This document shows positions 1-9,164 of a DNA stretch of 60,207 nt, piece by piece. The stretch is from Clostridia bacterium. GTDB lineage: Bacteria > Bacillota > Clostridia > Oscillospirales > Acutalibacteraceae. The DNA is taken from NCBI GenBank assembly GCA_017433225.1, contig JAFRHS010000050.1, positions 1-60,207 of the forward strand, given 5' to 3'. Numbering within the stretch: position 1 is the first letter of the stretch; every line of letters starts with the position of its first letter. The translations under genes were made by a program, and so were the position numbers. Below the pieces are notes generated by a model, which saw nothing but the letters and a program-made list of their open reading frames with translations, searched no databases and was not told the origin of the DNA.

Positions 1-23
1 ACCTGCAAGTCCAAATAGGAAAC

Positions 24-29
24 GGAGGG
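24..29 (+). promoter_or_regulatory. Ribosome binding site of rpmH
   Basis: GGAGGG lies 7 nt before the GTG at 37 and decides that start. The promoter is outside the window. Confidence 0.75.
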
Positions 30-36
30 ATAATCT

Positions 37-171
37 GTGAAGAGAACCTATCAGCCGAAGAAGCGGCACAGAGCCAAAGAGCACGGCTTCCGTAAAAGAA
101 TGTCCGACCGCAACGGTCGCAAGGTCATTGCCCGTCGCAGAGCCAAGGGCAGAAAGAACCTGACTGCGTAA
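37..171 (+). CDS. rpmH: 50S ribosomal protein L34
   Basis: This 44-residue, strongly basic protein is the complete L34 of the large ribosomal subunit. It starts [18 protein letters not shown] and ends in the usual basic tail [12 protein letters not shown]. The start is a GTG, read as Met, placed by the strong SD at 24-29. It heads the conserved run rpmH-rnpA-yidD-yidC-jag found next to oriC in Firmicutes, with rnpA 20 nt downstream. In this gene order dnaA usually lies just upstream on the other strand, so the origin is probably a few hundred bases left of the window. Confidence 0.97.
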   Translation: MKRTYQPKKRHRAKEHGFRKRMSDRNGRKVIARRRAKGRKNLTA

Positions 172-191
172 GTCACCTACGCTGACCTTCT

Positions 192-530
192 ATGACTACT
201 TTAAAGCGTAATACAGATTTCAGACGTCTCTACACGAGAGGGACTTCATATGCAAATCCTGCACTGGTTACTTATTTCATGAAGAACCGTGCGGGAATTT
301 GTCGTATAGGTATTACGACCAGCAAGAAGATCGGAAACGCTGTTGAGCGGAACAAGTCCCGCAGACTCATCCGCGCAGCGTTCCAGAACGTGTACAAAGA
401 ATATGGAGAGTACCTTCAGGGGTACGACTTCGTATTCGTTGCACGCGGGCGGACCAGGTACAAAAAAAGCTACGACCTGGAACAAGTGATGGTCCAGCAC
501 CTGAAGAAGGGGAACATCCTTCCCCGGTAA
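192..530 (+). CDS. rnpA: Ribonuclease P protein component
   Basis: This is the 112-residue protein subunit of RNase P, which helps the catalytic RNA trim 5' leaders from pre-tRNAs. The family signature [12 protein letters not shown] (variant of RNRxKRxxRE) is at about residues 53-64, and the N-terminal [14 protein letters not shown] matches the family. Length is normal. It follows rpmH by 20 nt and precedes yidD by 23 nt in one operon. No strong SD is visible before the ATG, so translation may be coupled to rpmH. Confidence 0.95.
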   Translation: MTTLKRNTDFRRLYTRGTSYANPALVTYFMKNRAGICRIGITTSKKIGNAVERNKSRRLIRAAFQNVYKEYGEYLQGYDFVFVARGRTRYKKSYDLEQVMVQHLKKGNILPR

Positions 531-553
531 CGAGAACACGAGGTGAATCGCCC

Positions 554-790
554 ATGAGTGCACCGCAGGAAGCCCTGAAAAAGAGCATCCGCTTTTACCA
601 GAAGCACATCACTGTCCACACACCCGCCACCTGTAAATTCTACCCGACCTGTTCCCAGTACGGCTACGAGGCCATCGACCGCTACGGGGCAGTCAAAGGG
701 ACCGCTATGACCGCCTGGCGCATTGTCCGCTGCAGTCCGCTGACATCCGGCGGCTACGACCCGGTCCCCGAAGAAAAAGAGTACTATTAG
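554..790 (+). CDS. yidD: Membrane protein insertion efficiency factor YidD
   Basis: This 78-residue protein belongs to the YidD family, small membrane-associated factors that assist YidC-dependent insertion. The family signature [15 protein letters not shown] is at about residues 27-41, followed by [14 protein letters not shown]. It lies between rnpA and yidC, its usual place. The SD GAGGTG is followed by an AATCGCC motif directly before the ATG, one copy of a recurrent junction motif in this window. yidC begins 10 nt downstream, so the two are translated from the same message. Confidence 0.93.
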   Translation: MSAPQEALKKSIRFYQKHITVHTPATCKFYPTCSQYGYEAIDRYGAVKGTAMTAWRIVRCSPLTSGGYDPVPEEKEYY

Positions 791-800
791 GAGAAAACAT

Positions 801-1754
801 ATGGGTTTTTACAAGCTGATCTATAATATTTTCTCGTATCCGTTCGGATGGCTCATCTTCCTCTTCTACACCATTTTCCAGAAGAACTACCTGATGGCTG
901 TCATCGTCCTTGCCATTCTCGTCAAGCTCGTCCTGCTCCCGACTTCCATCAACCAGCAGAAGAGCCAGGCAAAGACCAAGCGGATGCAGGCCCGCATCAA
1001 CAAGATCAAATCCAAATACACCGACCCCAACGAACAGCAGCAGGCCATGCAGGACTTCTATGCCAAAGAAGGCTTCGGTTCCATGTCCACCGGCTGCGGC
1101 GCCCTTCTCATCCAGATGCCCGTCATCATGGGTCTGTACGGTGCCATCTACATGCCGCTGACCTACATCCTTCGCCTGAACCGCTATGGCGATGGACTGG
1201 TCGACACGCTCTCCACCGCCGTTGAGAAGTATGTGGAATCCTCCCGAACCTCTCGCTGGATGGAGATCCCGATCCTCAACCACATCGACGAACTGAAAGC
1301 GGACCTCGGCGACAAGTTCCCGGACACCGCTTACAACGCCCTCACCGACTTCGCCGCACACTTCCGTGCCGGCCCCTTCAACTTCGGTGATATCCCCGGT
1401 CAGGTCTGGCACGACCAGAAGATGATCATCATCATCCCCGTTCTGGCGTTCGCTGCCGCAATGCTGACCTCCATCTATTCCCTGATCCGCTCCCGCCGGA
1501 TGAACGCCGACATGTCCAACATGGCGACGATGGGCTGCATGCTCATGTTCATGCCCTTCATGTCCCTGTGGCTGTCCTGGAGTTTCCCGGTCGGTATCGG
1601 TATCTACTGGGCCGTCAACTCTGTCCTGAGTTTCATCCAGATGATCGTTCTCGACAAGCTCTACACGCCCGAGAAGGTCATTGCCCAGGTCCTTGTGGAC
1701 GAGACCAACGTCCGCCGCTCCAAAGAGCTCGTGGTCAAACAGTCTGTCCGCTAA
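801..1754 (+). CDS. yidC: Membrane protein insertase YidC/OxaA
   Basis: This 317-residue polytopic protein inserts and folds membrane proteins, alone or with SecYEG. It has a hydrophobic N-terminal segment, the cytosolic coiled-coil hairpin (QQKSQAKTKRMQARINKIK), the conserved segment GSMSTGCGALLIQMPVIMGLY, and C-terminal TM pairs ending at about residue 285. It lacks the large periplasmic domain of Gram-negative homologues, as in Gram-positives. There is no obvious lipobox at the N-terminus. The ATG at 801 follows AGGAGA. A hairpin with a short T-run separates it from jag. Confidence 0.95.
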   Translation: MGFYKLIYNIFSYPFGWLIFLFYTIFQKNYLMAVIVLAILVKLVLLPTSINQQKSQAKTKRMQARINKIKSKYTDPNEQQQAMQDFYAKEGFGSMSTGCGALLIQMPVIMGLYGAIYMPLTYILRLNRYGDGLVDTLSTAVEKYVESSRTSRWMEIPILNHIDELKADLGDKFPDTAYNALTDFAAHFRAGPFNFGDIPGQVWHDQKMIIIIPVLAFAAAMLTSIYSLIRSRRMNADMSNMATMGCMLMFMPFMSLWLSWSFPVGIGIYWAVNSVLSFIQMIVLDKLYTPEKVIAQVLVDETNVRRSKELVVKQSVR

Positions 1755-1773
1755 AACTTCATTACGAAAAATC

Positions 1774-1816
1774 AGCCGCCGCTTCTACTACGACTCCTAC
1801 TGCGGCGGCTCTTTTT
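1774..1816 (+). terminator. Hairpin between yidC and jag
   Basis: AGCCGCCGC at 1774-1782 pairs with GCGGCGGCT at 1802-1810, followed by CTTTTT. It has the form of an intrinsic terminator and may act as a partial terminator that lowers jag expression relative to yidC. Confidence 0.65.
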
Positions 1817-1860
1817 AAAACCACATCCGGAGAAGCCGGATGTAAGGAGGAAGAAAACGC

Positions 1861-3195
1861 ATGGTAAAAGATGCAATCGCGACCGGTGCGACCATTGAGG
1901 AAGCACAGCAGTCGGCCATCCGTTCTCTGAATGCCCCCGACGACGCGGACGTCCAGTTCGAAGTCCTGCAGTTCCCCGAAAAGAAGAAGTTTGGTCTTTT
2001 CGGCGGCAAGCAGGCCGAAGTCCGCGCTTTCTATGAGGCAAAGGAAGAGAAACCGAAGAAGGTAGCCGCTGTCAAGAAGAGCTCCGGCGCGAAGGCGAAG
2101 ACTCAGCAGAAGGCTGAGAAGCCCGCCAACCAGAAGAAGGAGAAGGCAGCCGCTCCGAAAAAGACTGCCGAAGAGAAGAAGGGTACATCGCCCAAAAAGG
2201 CCGAGAAGGCCGCTGAGAAACCTGCGGAACCCCGCGAAGCCGTTTCCATGGAGGAAGCTCCGGAGCAGGTCAAAAAGGCGTATGCGTACCTGAAAACCGT
2301 CATCGAAGGCCTCGGCATCGAGAACTACGACATCGATGTGACGAAGGCCGGCAAAGAATACTTCTTTGAAGTGTCCTCCGAGGACAACTATTCTCTGCTC
2401 ATCGGCCGCCGCGGCGAGACCCTGGACTCCATCCAGTACCTCACCCGCCTTGCTGCCAACCGCGGCAAAGAAGACGGCAAGTCCGTCCGCATTTCCATCA
2501 ACGTCGGCGACTACCGCGAAAAGCGTGAGCGCACCCTCAAGGACATCGCCCGCAAGAACGGCCGCCGTGTCCGGAAATACGGCCGCAACATGACCCTGAA
2601 CCCGATGAACCCGTCCGAGAGACGGATCATCCACACCACCATCGCCGAGATGGAAGGGCTCCAGTCCTACTCCATCGGCTCCGACGCCGACCGCCGCGTG
2701 GTCATCGCGCTGGCCGAAGGTGTCGAACCGCTCCAGCCGCGCAATGACCGTGGACGCGGACGCAACGACCGCGGACGCGGTGGTCGCGGAAACGATCGCG
2801 GTGGCCGTGGCCGGAATGACCGCGGTGGTCGCGGAGGCAATGGCGGCCGTGGCCGCTCGGCAGCGAACGACGCACCGGCAGCTCCCGCCCGCGCTCCCCG
2901 CTCTGACTCCGAGGGCACCCGCTACGGCATCATCGCCCCGAAGTTCGACGCCGAGGAGATCAAAGCGAAAGCAAAAGCCGAACAGGCCGCTGCCGAAGCG
3001 GAGGCTGTCGAAGCCGCTGACGCTGCTGTCGAGGCCGCTCCCGCCGAAGTCGTCGCAGACGTCGCTCCCGCCGCTGAGGCCCAGGCACCCGCTGCCCCCG
3101 TCCTCTCCGACGCCGAGCCCGAGAACTTCGAAGTCCTCTACGACGCACCTGCTGCAGAAGCAGAAGCACCGGCTGAGGCTCCTGTCGAAGAGTAA
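1861..3195 (+). CDS. jag: Jag (KhpB) RNA-binding protein with an RGG-rich extension
   Basis: This 444-residue protein has the Jag layout. A Jag-N domain covers residues 1-60 (KKKFGLFGGKQAEV), then a Lys/Ala/Glu-rich linker to about 128. A KH-type domain carries IGRRGETLDSIQYL at 181-194, and an R3H motif (RRIIH) lies at 254-258. Jag/KhpB binds RNA and influences cell shape and division in Gram-positives. Residues 294-333 form an Arg-Gly-rich tract of repeated NDRGRG/NDRGGRG units, followed by a 110-residue Ala/Pro/Glu-rich tail. That tail is absent from typical Jag proteins of 200-350 residues. The start follows AAGGAGG. Confidence 0.92.
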   Translation: MVKDAIATGATIEEAQQSAIRSLNAPDDADVQFEVLQFPEKKKFGLFGGKQAEVRAFYEAKEEKPKKVAAVKKSSGAKAKTQQKAEKPANQKKEKAAAPKKTAEEKKGTSPKKAEKAAEKPAEPREAVSMEEAPEQVKKAYAYLKTVIEGLGIENYDIDVTKAGKEYFFEVSSEDNYSLLIGRRGETLDSIQYLTRLAANRGKEDGKSVRISINVGDYREKRERTLKDIARKNGRRVRKYGRNMTLNPMNPSERRIIHTTIAEMEGLQSYSIGSDADRRVVIALAEGVEPLQPRNDRGRGRNDRGRGGRGNDRGGRGRNDRGGRGGNGGRGRSAANDAPAAPARAPRSDSEGTRYGIIAPKFDAEEIKAKAKAEQAAAEAEAVEAADAAVEAAPAEVVADVAPAAEAQAPAAPVLSDAEPENFEVLYDAPAAEAEAPAEAPVEE

Positions 3196-3240
3196 ACACT
3201 TGGCCGCTCTAATTTAGGAGCGAAGCACTCACCGATTTTC

Positions 3241-3476
3241 AAAAAGCGGACTACAAATGCCTAGAATCAGGCGTTGTAGTCCGTTTTTCTGATGATCTGC
3301 ATAGAACCTGAGCAGGGAATAACCCGGCATGCTGATTTTTCACATAAAAACAGACTACAGATGCTCTGTTCCGGCTTCTGTAGTCTCTTTTTTTGCGTCT
3401 TTTGAGAACTCTCCCTAAATCGCCAACAAAAAAGGGACTACGAAACGGCCTACCCTGTCTTCCATAGTCCTTTTTT
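3241..3476 (+). repeat. Three tandem GACTAC hairpins, each with a T-run
   Basis: The 470-bp gap after jag holds three related inverted repeats. CGGACTACAA (3247-3256) pairs with TTGTAGTCCG (3274-3283) and is followed by T5. AGACTACAGA (3352-3361) pairs with TCTGTAGTCT (3377-3386), followed by a T-run to 3394. GGGACTA (3434-3440) pairs with TAGTCC (3465-3470), followed by T6. Each arm is preceded by A-runs, so they could terminate transcription from both sides. The shared GACTA core suggests duplication of one element. Confidence 0.75.
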
Positions 3477-3665
3477 CTGAAATCAGTATAATTACCGAAA
3501 CAAATGTAACCCAACGCGCCATTTTTCTTTATGCGTACAAATAAATTTTTTCTGTTTTTCAGCCTAATTAAAGGTTTTTTTAAGATTTGTATAAGAATTC
3601 TCTTTTAGACTTTAATTAAGAATCGAGTTATCCGCACAATCGAACAACAGAAAAGGAGTAACGCA
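3477..3665 (+). promoter_or_regulatory. AT-rich upstream region of the secreted protein gene
   Basis: This AT-rich stretch should contain the promoter of the gene at 3666. TATAAG near 3590 is a possible -10 but no convincing -35 is seen. The ribosome site AAAAGGAG is near 3651. A lone TTATCCGCA near 3630 is one mismatch from a DnaA box and has no companions. Confidence 0.4.
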
Positions 3666-5951
3666 ATGAGAAAACGCATCATCAGCATCGTTCTGGCTGT
3701 GGCGATGATCCTCTGCCTCATCCCCATCGGGGTCCTGGCAGCGGACGGTGACAGCACCGTGAACCCTGCGACCGGACGCGAACAGGGTCCGGAAGGTGAC
3801 GTTCCTGTCGCCGTTATGGTATATGGCGACAACATAACGAAACTCTCTACAACGCCGGGTTTGGGATTCTCTGACTTTATCAATGCTGTCGAAGCAGAGA
3901 TCGAAGCCGTGGCCGGCAACCTGAATGTTCCTGAGGTCGAGATGTACCTGGTCAACAAAGACGATCAGGAATACAAGCTGACGCAGGAGAATGCCAGCAA
4001 GACGGCGTTCATCGCCTCGTTCAAATACCGGTCGGAAGGCGATGGCGGCATTACCGGCTGGTTCGTCGATCTGGTCCAGTCTGCCTATGAATGGCTTTTC
4101 GATGATTTCGATCAGGTCGAATCCCTCTACCGCATTTACGGAGCAAAGAATGTTCCGGAAGGCGAGTATACGCTCGAGATCCGCAGCATTGCAGATGACG
4201 GGTTCAAACTCATCAAACCGGAAACCAGAGAACTGAAGGTCACCGTTGAGAAAAGCGCGACAAAGACCTGTTATGTCGGCTTTGAAAGCATGGTCGGCAT
4301 GCTGGATCTTACGATCCCCATTATCGATACGACTATCTATAAAGCTATCATGACCATGCCTGGCGTTTTTCTCCAAAGTTCTGAACCCGGGATCGAGTTC
4401 ACATCGGCCAACCTGGGCGATCAGCCGGTCCCCGGTTCCGAGTTCGTCATGGTGAATCGCGACGAGACCGAGAAACTCATCAAAGCCTTCTATGGCCTTG
4501 GCAAGGATACTTTCGAAAGTGCCATGAGCCTGATCGGCACGGAAGGGTTCACCTGGGAAGAACTCAGCATCCTTCGCAACGAAGTCCTGAAATGGGACAG
4601 CGAGAACGCTCAGATCTCCATCGAGGGCAAAAATGCGTACAAGCTTCTTGGTACCTACTGGAGCCTGATGCAGGCCTCCGCGAAAGAACCGCTCCTGAAC
4701 TTCCTGAAAGATGACACGGAGCTCCGCATCCCGGCGATCCTCGCTGCCACCGCCGATGAAAACGGTGTCGTCCACTTCGGTCCGGACAACAACGTCACGC
4801 TGATCTGGTCTCTGGAGATCCTCCAGAAGATGGGCGGCGTCGCCTTCAGCAAAATCGAAGAGTACGGCCTGATCGATGAGTTGTTCCCCGACCCCATGAC
4901 CGGCGCGATCATCAAGTTTGTCATCAAACTCGGCAAGAGTTATCTGGGTTCGGATAACATGCTTTGGGACGCCGACGGCAACCTGAAGAAAGACTTCGTC
5001 AACGGTACGATGTACCTGCTCCTTCAGAATGACAACATTATGGAGTTTGCGCAGGACAAGCTGAACTGGATCGTTGGTGACAACCTGACCGAAGAGGAAA
5101 AAGAGTTCCTGAAACTCCTTCCCGACCACGCGCTTCTCACGAAGAAGATGCCGGCAGGCAAGTACATCCTCCTCGAGACCAGCGTTCCGGACGGGTACTT
5201 CCGCAGCCCGTTCTTCTACACGGTCGACCTCGAGTGGCATCCGGAAGCCAAGTATGCCAGAGACTGGTACTACGCTTCTGTCGCGGACCTCGGGCTCATC
5301 GCCCCGTACTTCGCGGAAGACTTCTACGAGTGGCTGCGCAACTACGACTTCAAGGTCGAGGCGGACAAGGTCCTCAATTACATCACCGATGATAAGACGG
5401 GCGACCTCATCGCCAACACGCTCACCGGCAAGAACGATATCACGGAGTACACCATCACGTACTTCTCGAATATCCTTTACAACTACATGGGCGGCAGCCT
5501 CCTCTACAATTCGGAGCTCGACCTTGCAAAGGATATGACGAAGCACCTCTATGCGTACGGCAAGTCCGCGCAGAACCTCCTGCAGTTCGGCGATCAGGTG
5601 GCGACCCGCTCGAAGAGCGTCGTTGCCGGCCAGCTCACGAAGGACTGGATCTTCTACAACTACTCGACGAGCCTTCGGACCAACAGCGCTCTGAAGACCC
5701 AGAAGATCCTGAACGGTGTGGCGAAAGCCATCGACACCACGGAAGACCATCCGGTCACGTCCGCGGTCAAGTCCACGATCCAGAAGATCGCTGACAAGAT
5801 CGACACCACCAACCGGATCAAAGACCAGGTCACGAACATCCAGAACAAGATCAGTTCCTTCTTCTCGGACATCGGTTCCAAGATCGGAAACAAGGTCCTG
5901 GACGGCGTCTTCAGCGCGCTGAAGACGGTCCTCGGCTGGAGCAAACTGTAA
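3666..5951 (+). CDS. Large secreted protein with interrupted SpaA/Cna-B-like domains
   Basis: The 761-residue product begins with a clear signal peptide (MRKRIISIVLAVAMILCLIP, cleavage probably after VLAA near residue 26). Two places resemble split SpaA-type beta-sandwich domains of Gram-positive surface proteins. One is EVEMYLVNKDD (about 90) with VPEGEYTLEIRS (about 161). The other is PVPGSEFVMVNRDE (about 254) with KMPAGKYILLETSVPDGYF (about 493). The sequence between the halves is predicted helical. The C-terminal 200 residues are helical with heptad-like patterning. There is no LPXTG motif or membrane anchor, so it is probably released or held non-covalently. Function is unknown. It stands alone, with its own terminator. 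Confidence 0.7.
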   Translation: MRKRIISIVLAVAMILCLIPIGVLAADGDSTVNPATGREQGPEGDVPVAVMVYGDNITKLSTTPGLGFSDFINAVEAEIEAVAGNLNVPEVEMYLVNKDDQEYKLTQENASKTAFIASFKYRSEGDGGITGWFVDLVQSAYEWLFDDFDQVESLYRIYGAKNVPEGEYTLEIRSIADDGFKLIKPETRELKVTVEKSATKTCYVGFESMVGMLDLTIPIIDTTIYKAIMTMPGVFLQSSEPGIEFTSANLGDQPVPGSEFVMVNRDETEKLIKAFYGLGKDTFESAMSLIGTEGFTWEELSILRNEVLKWDSENAQISIEGKNAYKLLGTYWSLMQASAKEPLLNFLKDDTELRIPAILAATADENGVVHFGPDNNVTLIWSLEILQKMGGVAFSKIEEYGLIDELFPDPMTGAIIKFVIKLGKSYLGSDNMLWDADGNLKKDFVNGTMYLLLQNDNIMEFAQDKLNWIVGDNLTEEEKEFLKLLPDHALLTKKMPAGKYILLETSVPDGYFRSPFFYTVDLEWHPEAKYARDWYYASVADLGLIAPYFAEDFYEWLRNYDFKVEADKVLNYITDDKTGDLIANTLTGKNDITEYTITYFSNILYNYMGGSLLYNSELDLAKDMTKHLYAYGKSAQNLLQFGDQVATRSKSVVAGQLTKDWIFYNYSTSLRTNSALKTQKILNGVAKAIDTTEDHPVTSAVKSTIQKIADKIDTTNRIKDQVTNIQNKISSFFSDIGSKIGNKVLDGVFSALKTVLGWSKL

Positions 5952-5998
5952 GCGTTTTCGCGATTGACGCAAAGCGCGCCAGCACAACTGAAAAGGAA

Positions 5999-6032
5999 AA
6001 CCCCGGCAGAGAGATCTGCCGGGGTTCTTTTT
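5999..6032. terminator. Bidirectional terminator
   Basis: CCCCGGCAGA (6001-6010) and TCTGCCGGGG (6015-6024) form a perfect 10-bp stem with a GAGA loop, flanked by A-rich and T-rich runs. It lies between convergent genes and can serve the secreted protein gene (+) and serS (-). Confidence 0.9.
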
Positions 6033-6053
6033 TGTCGGTATATCGCCAACCGA

Positions 6054-7322
6054 TCATTTGATGATGTCAGTACCGAAGTACGGGCGGAGGGCTTCCGGGA
6101 CGGTGACGCTGCCGTCTTCGTTCTGGTAGTTCTCGAGGATGGCGGCGACGGTGCGGCCGATGGCGACGCCGGAACCGTTCAGCGTGTGAACGAGCTGGGC
6201 CTTGTCTTTCGGGTCGTCCTTGAAGCGGATGTTCATGCGGCGGGCCTGGAAGTCGACGAAGTTGGAGCAGGAGCTGATCTCGACGTAGCGGCCGTAGCTC
6301 GGCATCCAGACTTCAATGTCGTAGGTCTTGGCGCTGGAGAAACCGAGGTCTCCGGAGGAGAGGCACACGACGCGGTACGGAAGGCCGAGGCCCTGCAGGA
6401 CGCGCTCGGCGTCGTTGGTCAGAGACTCGAGTTCCTCGAAGGAGTTCTCCGGACGGGCGAACTTGACGAGCTCGACCTTGTTGAACTGGTGCTGACGGAT
6501 GAGACCGCGTGTATCGCGACCGGCGGAACCGGCTTCAGCACGGAAGCAGGCCGAGTAGGCGGCAAACTTGATGGGCAGCTCCTTGCCGTCGAGGATGTCC
6601 TCACGGAACATGTTGGTGACGGGGACCTCCGCGGTCGGGATGAGGAAGTAGTCTTCCGTGGTCTTGAAGGCGTCCTCCTCGAACTTCGGCAGCTGGCCGG
6701 TACCGGTCATGGATGCGCGATTGACGAGGAACGGCGGGAAGATCTCCGTATAACCGTTTTCGGTGTGCGTATTCAGGTAGTAGTTGATGACGGAGCGCTC
6801 GAGTCTGGCGCCGGCGCCTCTGTAGAAATGGAAGCGGGTGCCGGTGACTTTCGCTGCGGTCTCCGGGTCGAGGATGCCGAGGTCGGCGCCGATGTCCCAG
6901 TGGGCTTTCGGTTCGAAGCCGAAGTCTTTCGGCTCGCCCCAGCGGCGGATCTCGACGTTTTCGGTGTCATCTTTGCCGAGCGGGACGGTCTCGTCCGGGA
7001 TGTTCGGGATCTCGAGGACGATCTGTCTCTGGCGGGCAGCCAGTTCGGCGAGCTTGTCGTCGTTGGCTTTGACTTCTGCTTTGATCTCTGTCATCTTGGC
7101 GAGGATCTCAGAGGCATCTCCCCCGGCTTTCTTGATTTGCGGGATCTGCTTGGACGCTTCGTTCTGCTGCTGTTTCAGAGAATCGTTCTCCTGCTGCAGC
7201 TTCCGGCGCTCCTGGTCGATGGCGATGAGTTCATCGACTTCGGCGTCGAGGTTGCCGTTGCGGGACTTGACCGCAGCTTTGACTCGCTCGGGGTTTTCGC
7301 GGATGACTTTAATATCCAGCAT
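6054..7322 (-). CDS. serS: Seryl-tRNA synthetase
   Basis: This 422-residue class II synthetase charges tRNA-Ser. The N-terminal long coiled-coil arm (residues 25-100) binds the tRNA. Class II motif 2 is visible in [21 protein letters not shown] and motif 3 in [41 protein letters not shown] is the typical N-terminus. Length is normal. It follows parB by 41 nt, so it is probably transcribed with parAB, an unusual partner. No T-box leader fits in that gap. Confidence 0.96.
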   Translation of the reverse strand: MLDIKVIRENPERVKAAVKSRNGNLDAEVDELIAIDQERRKLQQENDSLKQQQNEASKQIPQIKKAGGDASEILAKMTEIKAEVKANDDKLAELAARQRQIVLEIPNIPDETVPLGKDDTENVEIRRWGEPKDFGFEPKAHWDIGADLGILDPETAAKVTGTRFHFYRGAGARLERSVINYYLNTHTENGYTEIFPPFLVNRASMTGTGQLPKFEEDAFKTTEDYFLIPTAEVPVTNMFREDILDGKELPIKFAAYSACFRAEAGSAGRDTRGLIRQHQFNKVELVKFARPENSFEELESLTNDAERVLQGLGLPYRVVCLSSGDLGFSSAKTYDIEVWMPSYGRYVEISSCSNFVDFQARRMNIRFKDDPKDKAQLVHTLNGSGVAIGRTVAAILENYQNEDGSVTVPEALRPYFGTDIIK

Positions 7323-7363
7323 GGTGTTTGGTCTCCTTTATGCTAATGGTGTTATCAACTTGG

Positions 7364-8248
7364 TTATTCTTCGTTGAGCGCTTCGCTCAGGGCATTCGCC
7401 AGTTTGGTGAGGTCGTCCTTCGAGAAGAAGTCGAACTCCAGGGAGCCCTTCCCTTTTGCGTTCGGACGGACCTTGACCGTGACTTTCCGGCCAATGGACT
7501 TCGTCATGGCGATCTCGACTTCATCGTAGAAGGAATCTCTGGCCCGGGACTTCTTGGCGCGGGACTTGCCGCTCTTCGCGTCCTGTTTCACTTTCACGAG
7601 GCGCTCGACGTCGCGGACGGACAGCTCTTCTTTTTTGATCTGCTTCGCGGTCTCCACCATTTCGGAAGAGTCGCCCAGAGCCAGCAGAGCGCGGGCGTGG
7701 CCGGCAGAGATGTCGCCGTTTCTGGTAAGCTCTCTCACCTCTTCGGGCAGGCCGAGGAGACGGATGGAGTTCGCGATGGCGGGACGGGACCGGCCGACGC
7801 GGGACGCAGCTTCTTCCTGCGTCAGGCTGTACCGGGTGATGAGCAGCTGCAGGCCTTCCGCCTCTTCGATGGGGTTCAGGTCTTCACGCTGCAGGTTTTC
7901 GATGAGGGAGATCTGCATCGCCTGCTCGTCGGACATTTCCCGGATGATGACGGGCACGGTGGTAAGCCCGGCCATGCGGGACGCGCGCCAGCGCCGTTCA
8001 CCGGCAACCAGCTGATAGGTGCCATCGTCCATGGGACGGACCAGCATGGGCTGGAGGATGCCGTTGGCTTCGATGGATTTTGCCAGCTCCTGTAATGCCT
8101 TCTGGTCGAAGGTCTTACGGGGCTGTTCCTTGTTGGGTTCGATCTGGGTCAGGCGCAGTTCCGAGACGGAGCTGGTGGGCTCCCGGGCAATGTCGCTCTC
8201 CGTGAACAATGCATCCAAACCTCTTCCAAGACCACGTTGTTTTGCCAT
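7364..8248 (-). CDS. parB: Chromosome partitioning protein ParB (Spo0J)
   Basis: This 294-residue CTP-dependent clamp binds parS and loads SMC at the origin region. It has the typical start MAKQRGLGRGLDALF. The CTP-binding motif GERRWRA and the arginine segment IENLQREDLNPIEEA lie at about residues 82-126. The HTH region LTQEEAASRVGRSRPAIAN follows, and a C-terminal dimerization segment ends the protein. It follows parA by 7 nt, and three candidate parS sites lie within 3 kb. Confidence 0.96.
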   Translation of the reverse strand: MAKQRGLGRGLDALFTESDIAREPTSSVSELRLTQIEPNKEQPRKTFDQKALQELAKSIEANGILQPMLVRPMDDGTYQLVAGERRWRASRMAGLTTVPVIIREMSDEQAMQISLIENLQREDLNPIEEAEGLQLLITRYSLTQEEAASRVGRSRPAIANSIRLLGLPEEVRELTRNGDISAGHARALLALGDSSEMVETAKQIKKEELSVRDVERLVKVKQDAKSGKSRAKKSRARDSFYDEVEIAMTKSIGRKVTVKVRPNAKGKGSLEFDFFSKDDLTKLANALSEALNEE

Positions 8249-8255
8249 TCTTCAT

Positions 8256-9026
8256 TCACCTTTTCGTGTTCTTTTTTATTAATTCTCTCGCAAGGGCGAT
8301 ATACGCCATAGAGCCCCGGGACCCGCGGTCATAATAGAGAACGGGCATCCCGAAACTCGGTGCTTCGGACAGCCGGACATTTCTGGGAATGGCGGTCTCG
8401 AAGACTTTATTCGGGAAGTATTTTTTGACTTCCGCAACGACCTGCTGGGTCAGGTTCAGCCGATTGTCGAACATGGTCAGGACGACACCCTCGAGGTCAA
8501 TAGAGGGATTGTAGAGCCGTTTGATCGTCTTGACCGTGTTGAGCAACTGAGACAGGCCCTCGAGCGCATAGTACTCGCACTGGATGGGCACCAGGAACGA
8601 ATCGGATGCCGTGAGGGCATTCAGCGTGATGAGTCCGAGAGACGGCGGGCAGTCGAGGAGGATGTAGTCGTAGTTCTCATTGACGTCAGCCAGGGCTTTC
8701 TTCAGCCGGGTCTGACGTTCCGGGATGTCGACGAGTTCCAGCTCGGCGCCGGCGAGGTCCATGCTGGCCGGGAGCAGGTCTACATTTCTGAATTTGGTTG
8801 TAAGGATGGCATTCTTCGCAGGTTCCTGATCGATGAGGATGTCATAAGACGACACCTCCAGGTTCTGCTTCTCGATGCCGAACCCGCTGGTACAGTTGCC
8901 CTGCGGGTCGATGTCAACCATGAGCACTTTCTGTTTCTGCAGTCCGAGAGCCGCAGCAAGATTGACGGCAGTGGTCGTTTTGCCCACTCCGCCCTTCTGG
9001 TTGACGATCGCGATGGTTTTAGCCAT
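8256..9026 (-). CDS. parA: Chromosome partitioning ATPase ParA (Soj)
   Basis: This 256-residue Walker-type ATPase works with ParB in origin segregation. The deviant Walker A KGGVGKTT is at residues 10-17, Walker A' is at MVDIDPQGN, and Walker B is YILLDCPPSLG. The ATG at 9026 follows AGGTGATCAA. Two parS-like sites sit in the 250 bp upstream, so ParB bound there could influence this promoter. Confidence 0.96.
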   Translation of the reverse strand: MAKTIAIVNQKGGVGKTTTAVNLAAALGLQKQKVLMVDIDPQGNCTSGFGIEKQNLEVSSYDILIDQEPAKNAILTTKFRNVDLLPASMDLAGAELELVDIPERQTRLKKALADVNENYDYILLDCPPSLGLITLNALTASDSFLVPIQCEYYALEGLSQLLNTVKTIKRLYNPSIDLEGVVLTMFDNRLNLTQQVVAEVKKYFPNKVFETAIPRNVRLSEAPSFGMPVLYYDRGSRGSMAYIALARELIKKNTKR

Positions 9027-9106
9027 TTGATCACCTTATATATAGAAAAGATGACTCTAGTTTAGCACAACGAAAAGGTCTTGAAAAGGTCGAATAAACG
9101 CCGTTT

Positions 9107-9122
9107 TGTTTCACGTGAAACG
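9107..9122. promoter_or_regulatory. parS site 1
   Basis: TGTTTCACGTGAAACG matches the known 16-bp Firmicutes parS consensus TGTTTCACGTGAAACA at 15 positions. It lies 81 bp before the parA start. Confidence 0.9.
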
Positions 9123-9164
9123 ATTTTAAACAAGGTTTCTCAATCTATTGTGGTATAGATATGA

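Noticed and set aside
3629-3637. DnaA box or origin signal (TTATCCGCA).
   Set aside because: One mismatch and no cluster of boxes or AT-rich unwinding element with it; oriC is more likely just left of the window.
5964-7346. A 460-codon + strand frame over serS.
   Set aside because: It is antisense to a complete seryl-tRNA synthetase with class II motifs; its sequence is low-complexity Val/Asp/Gly-rich.
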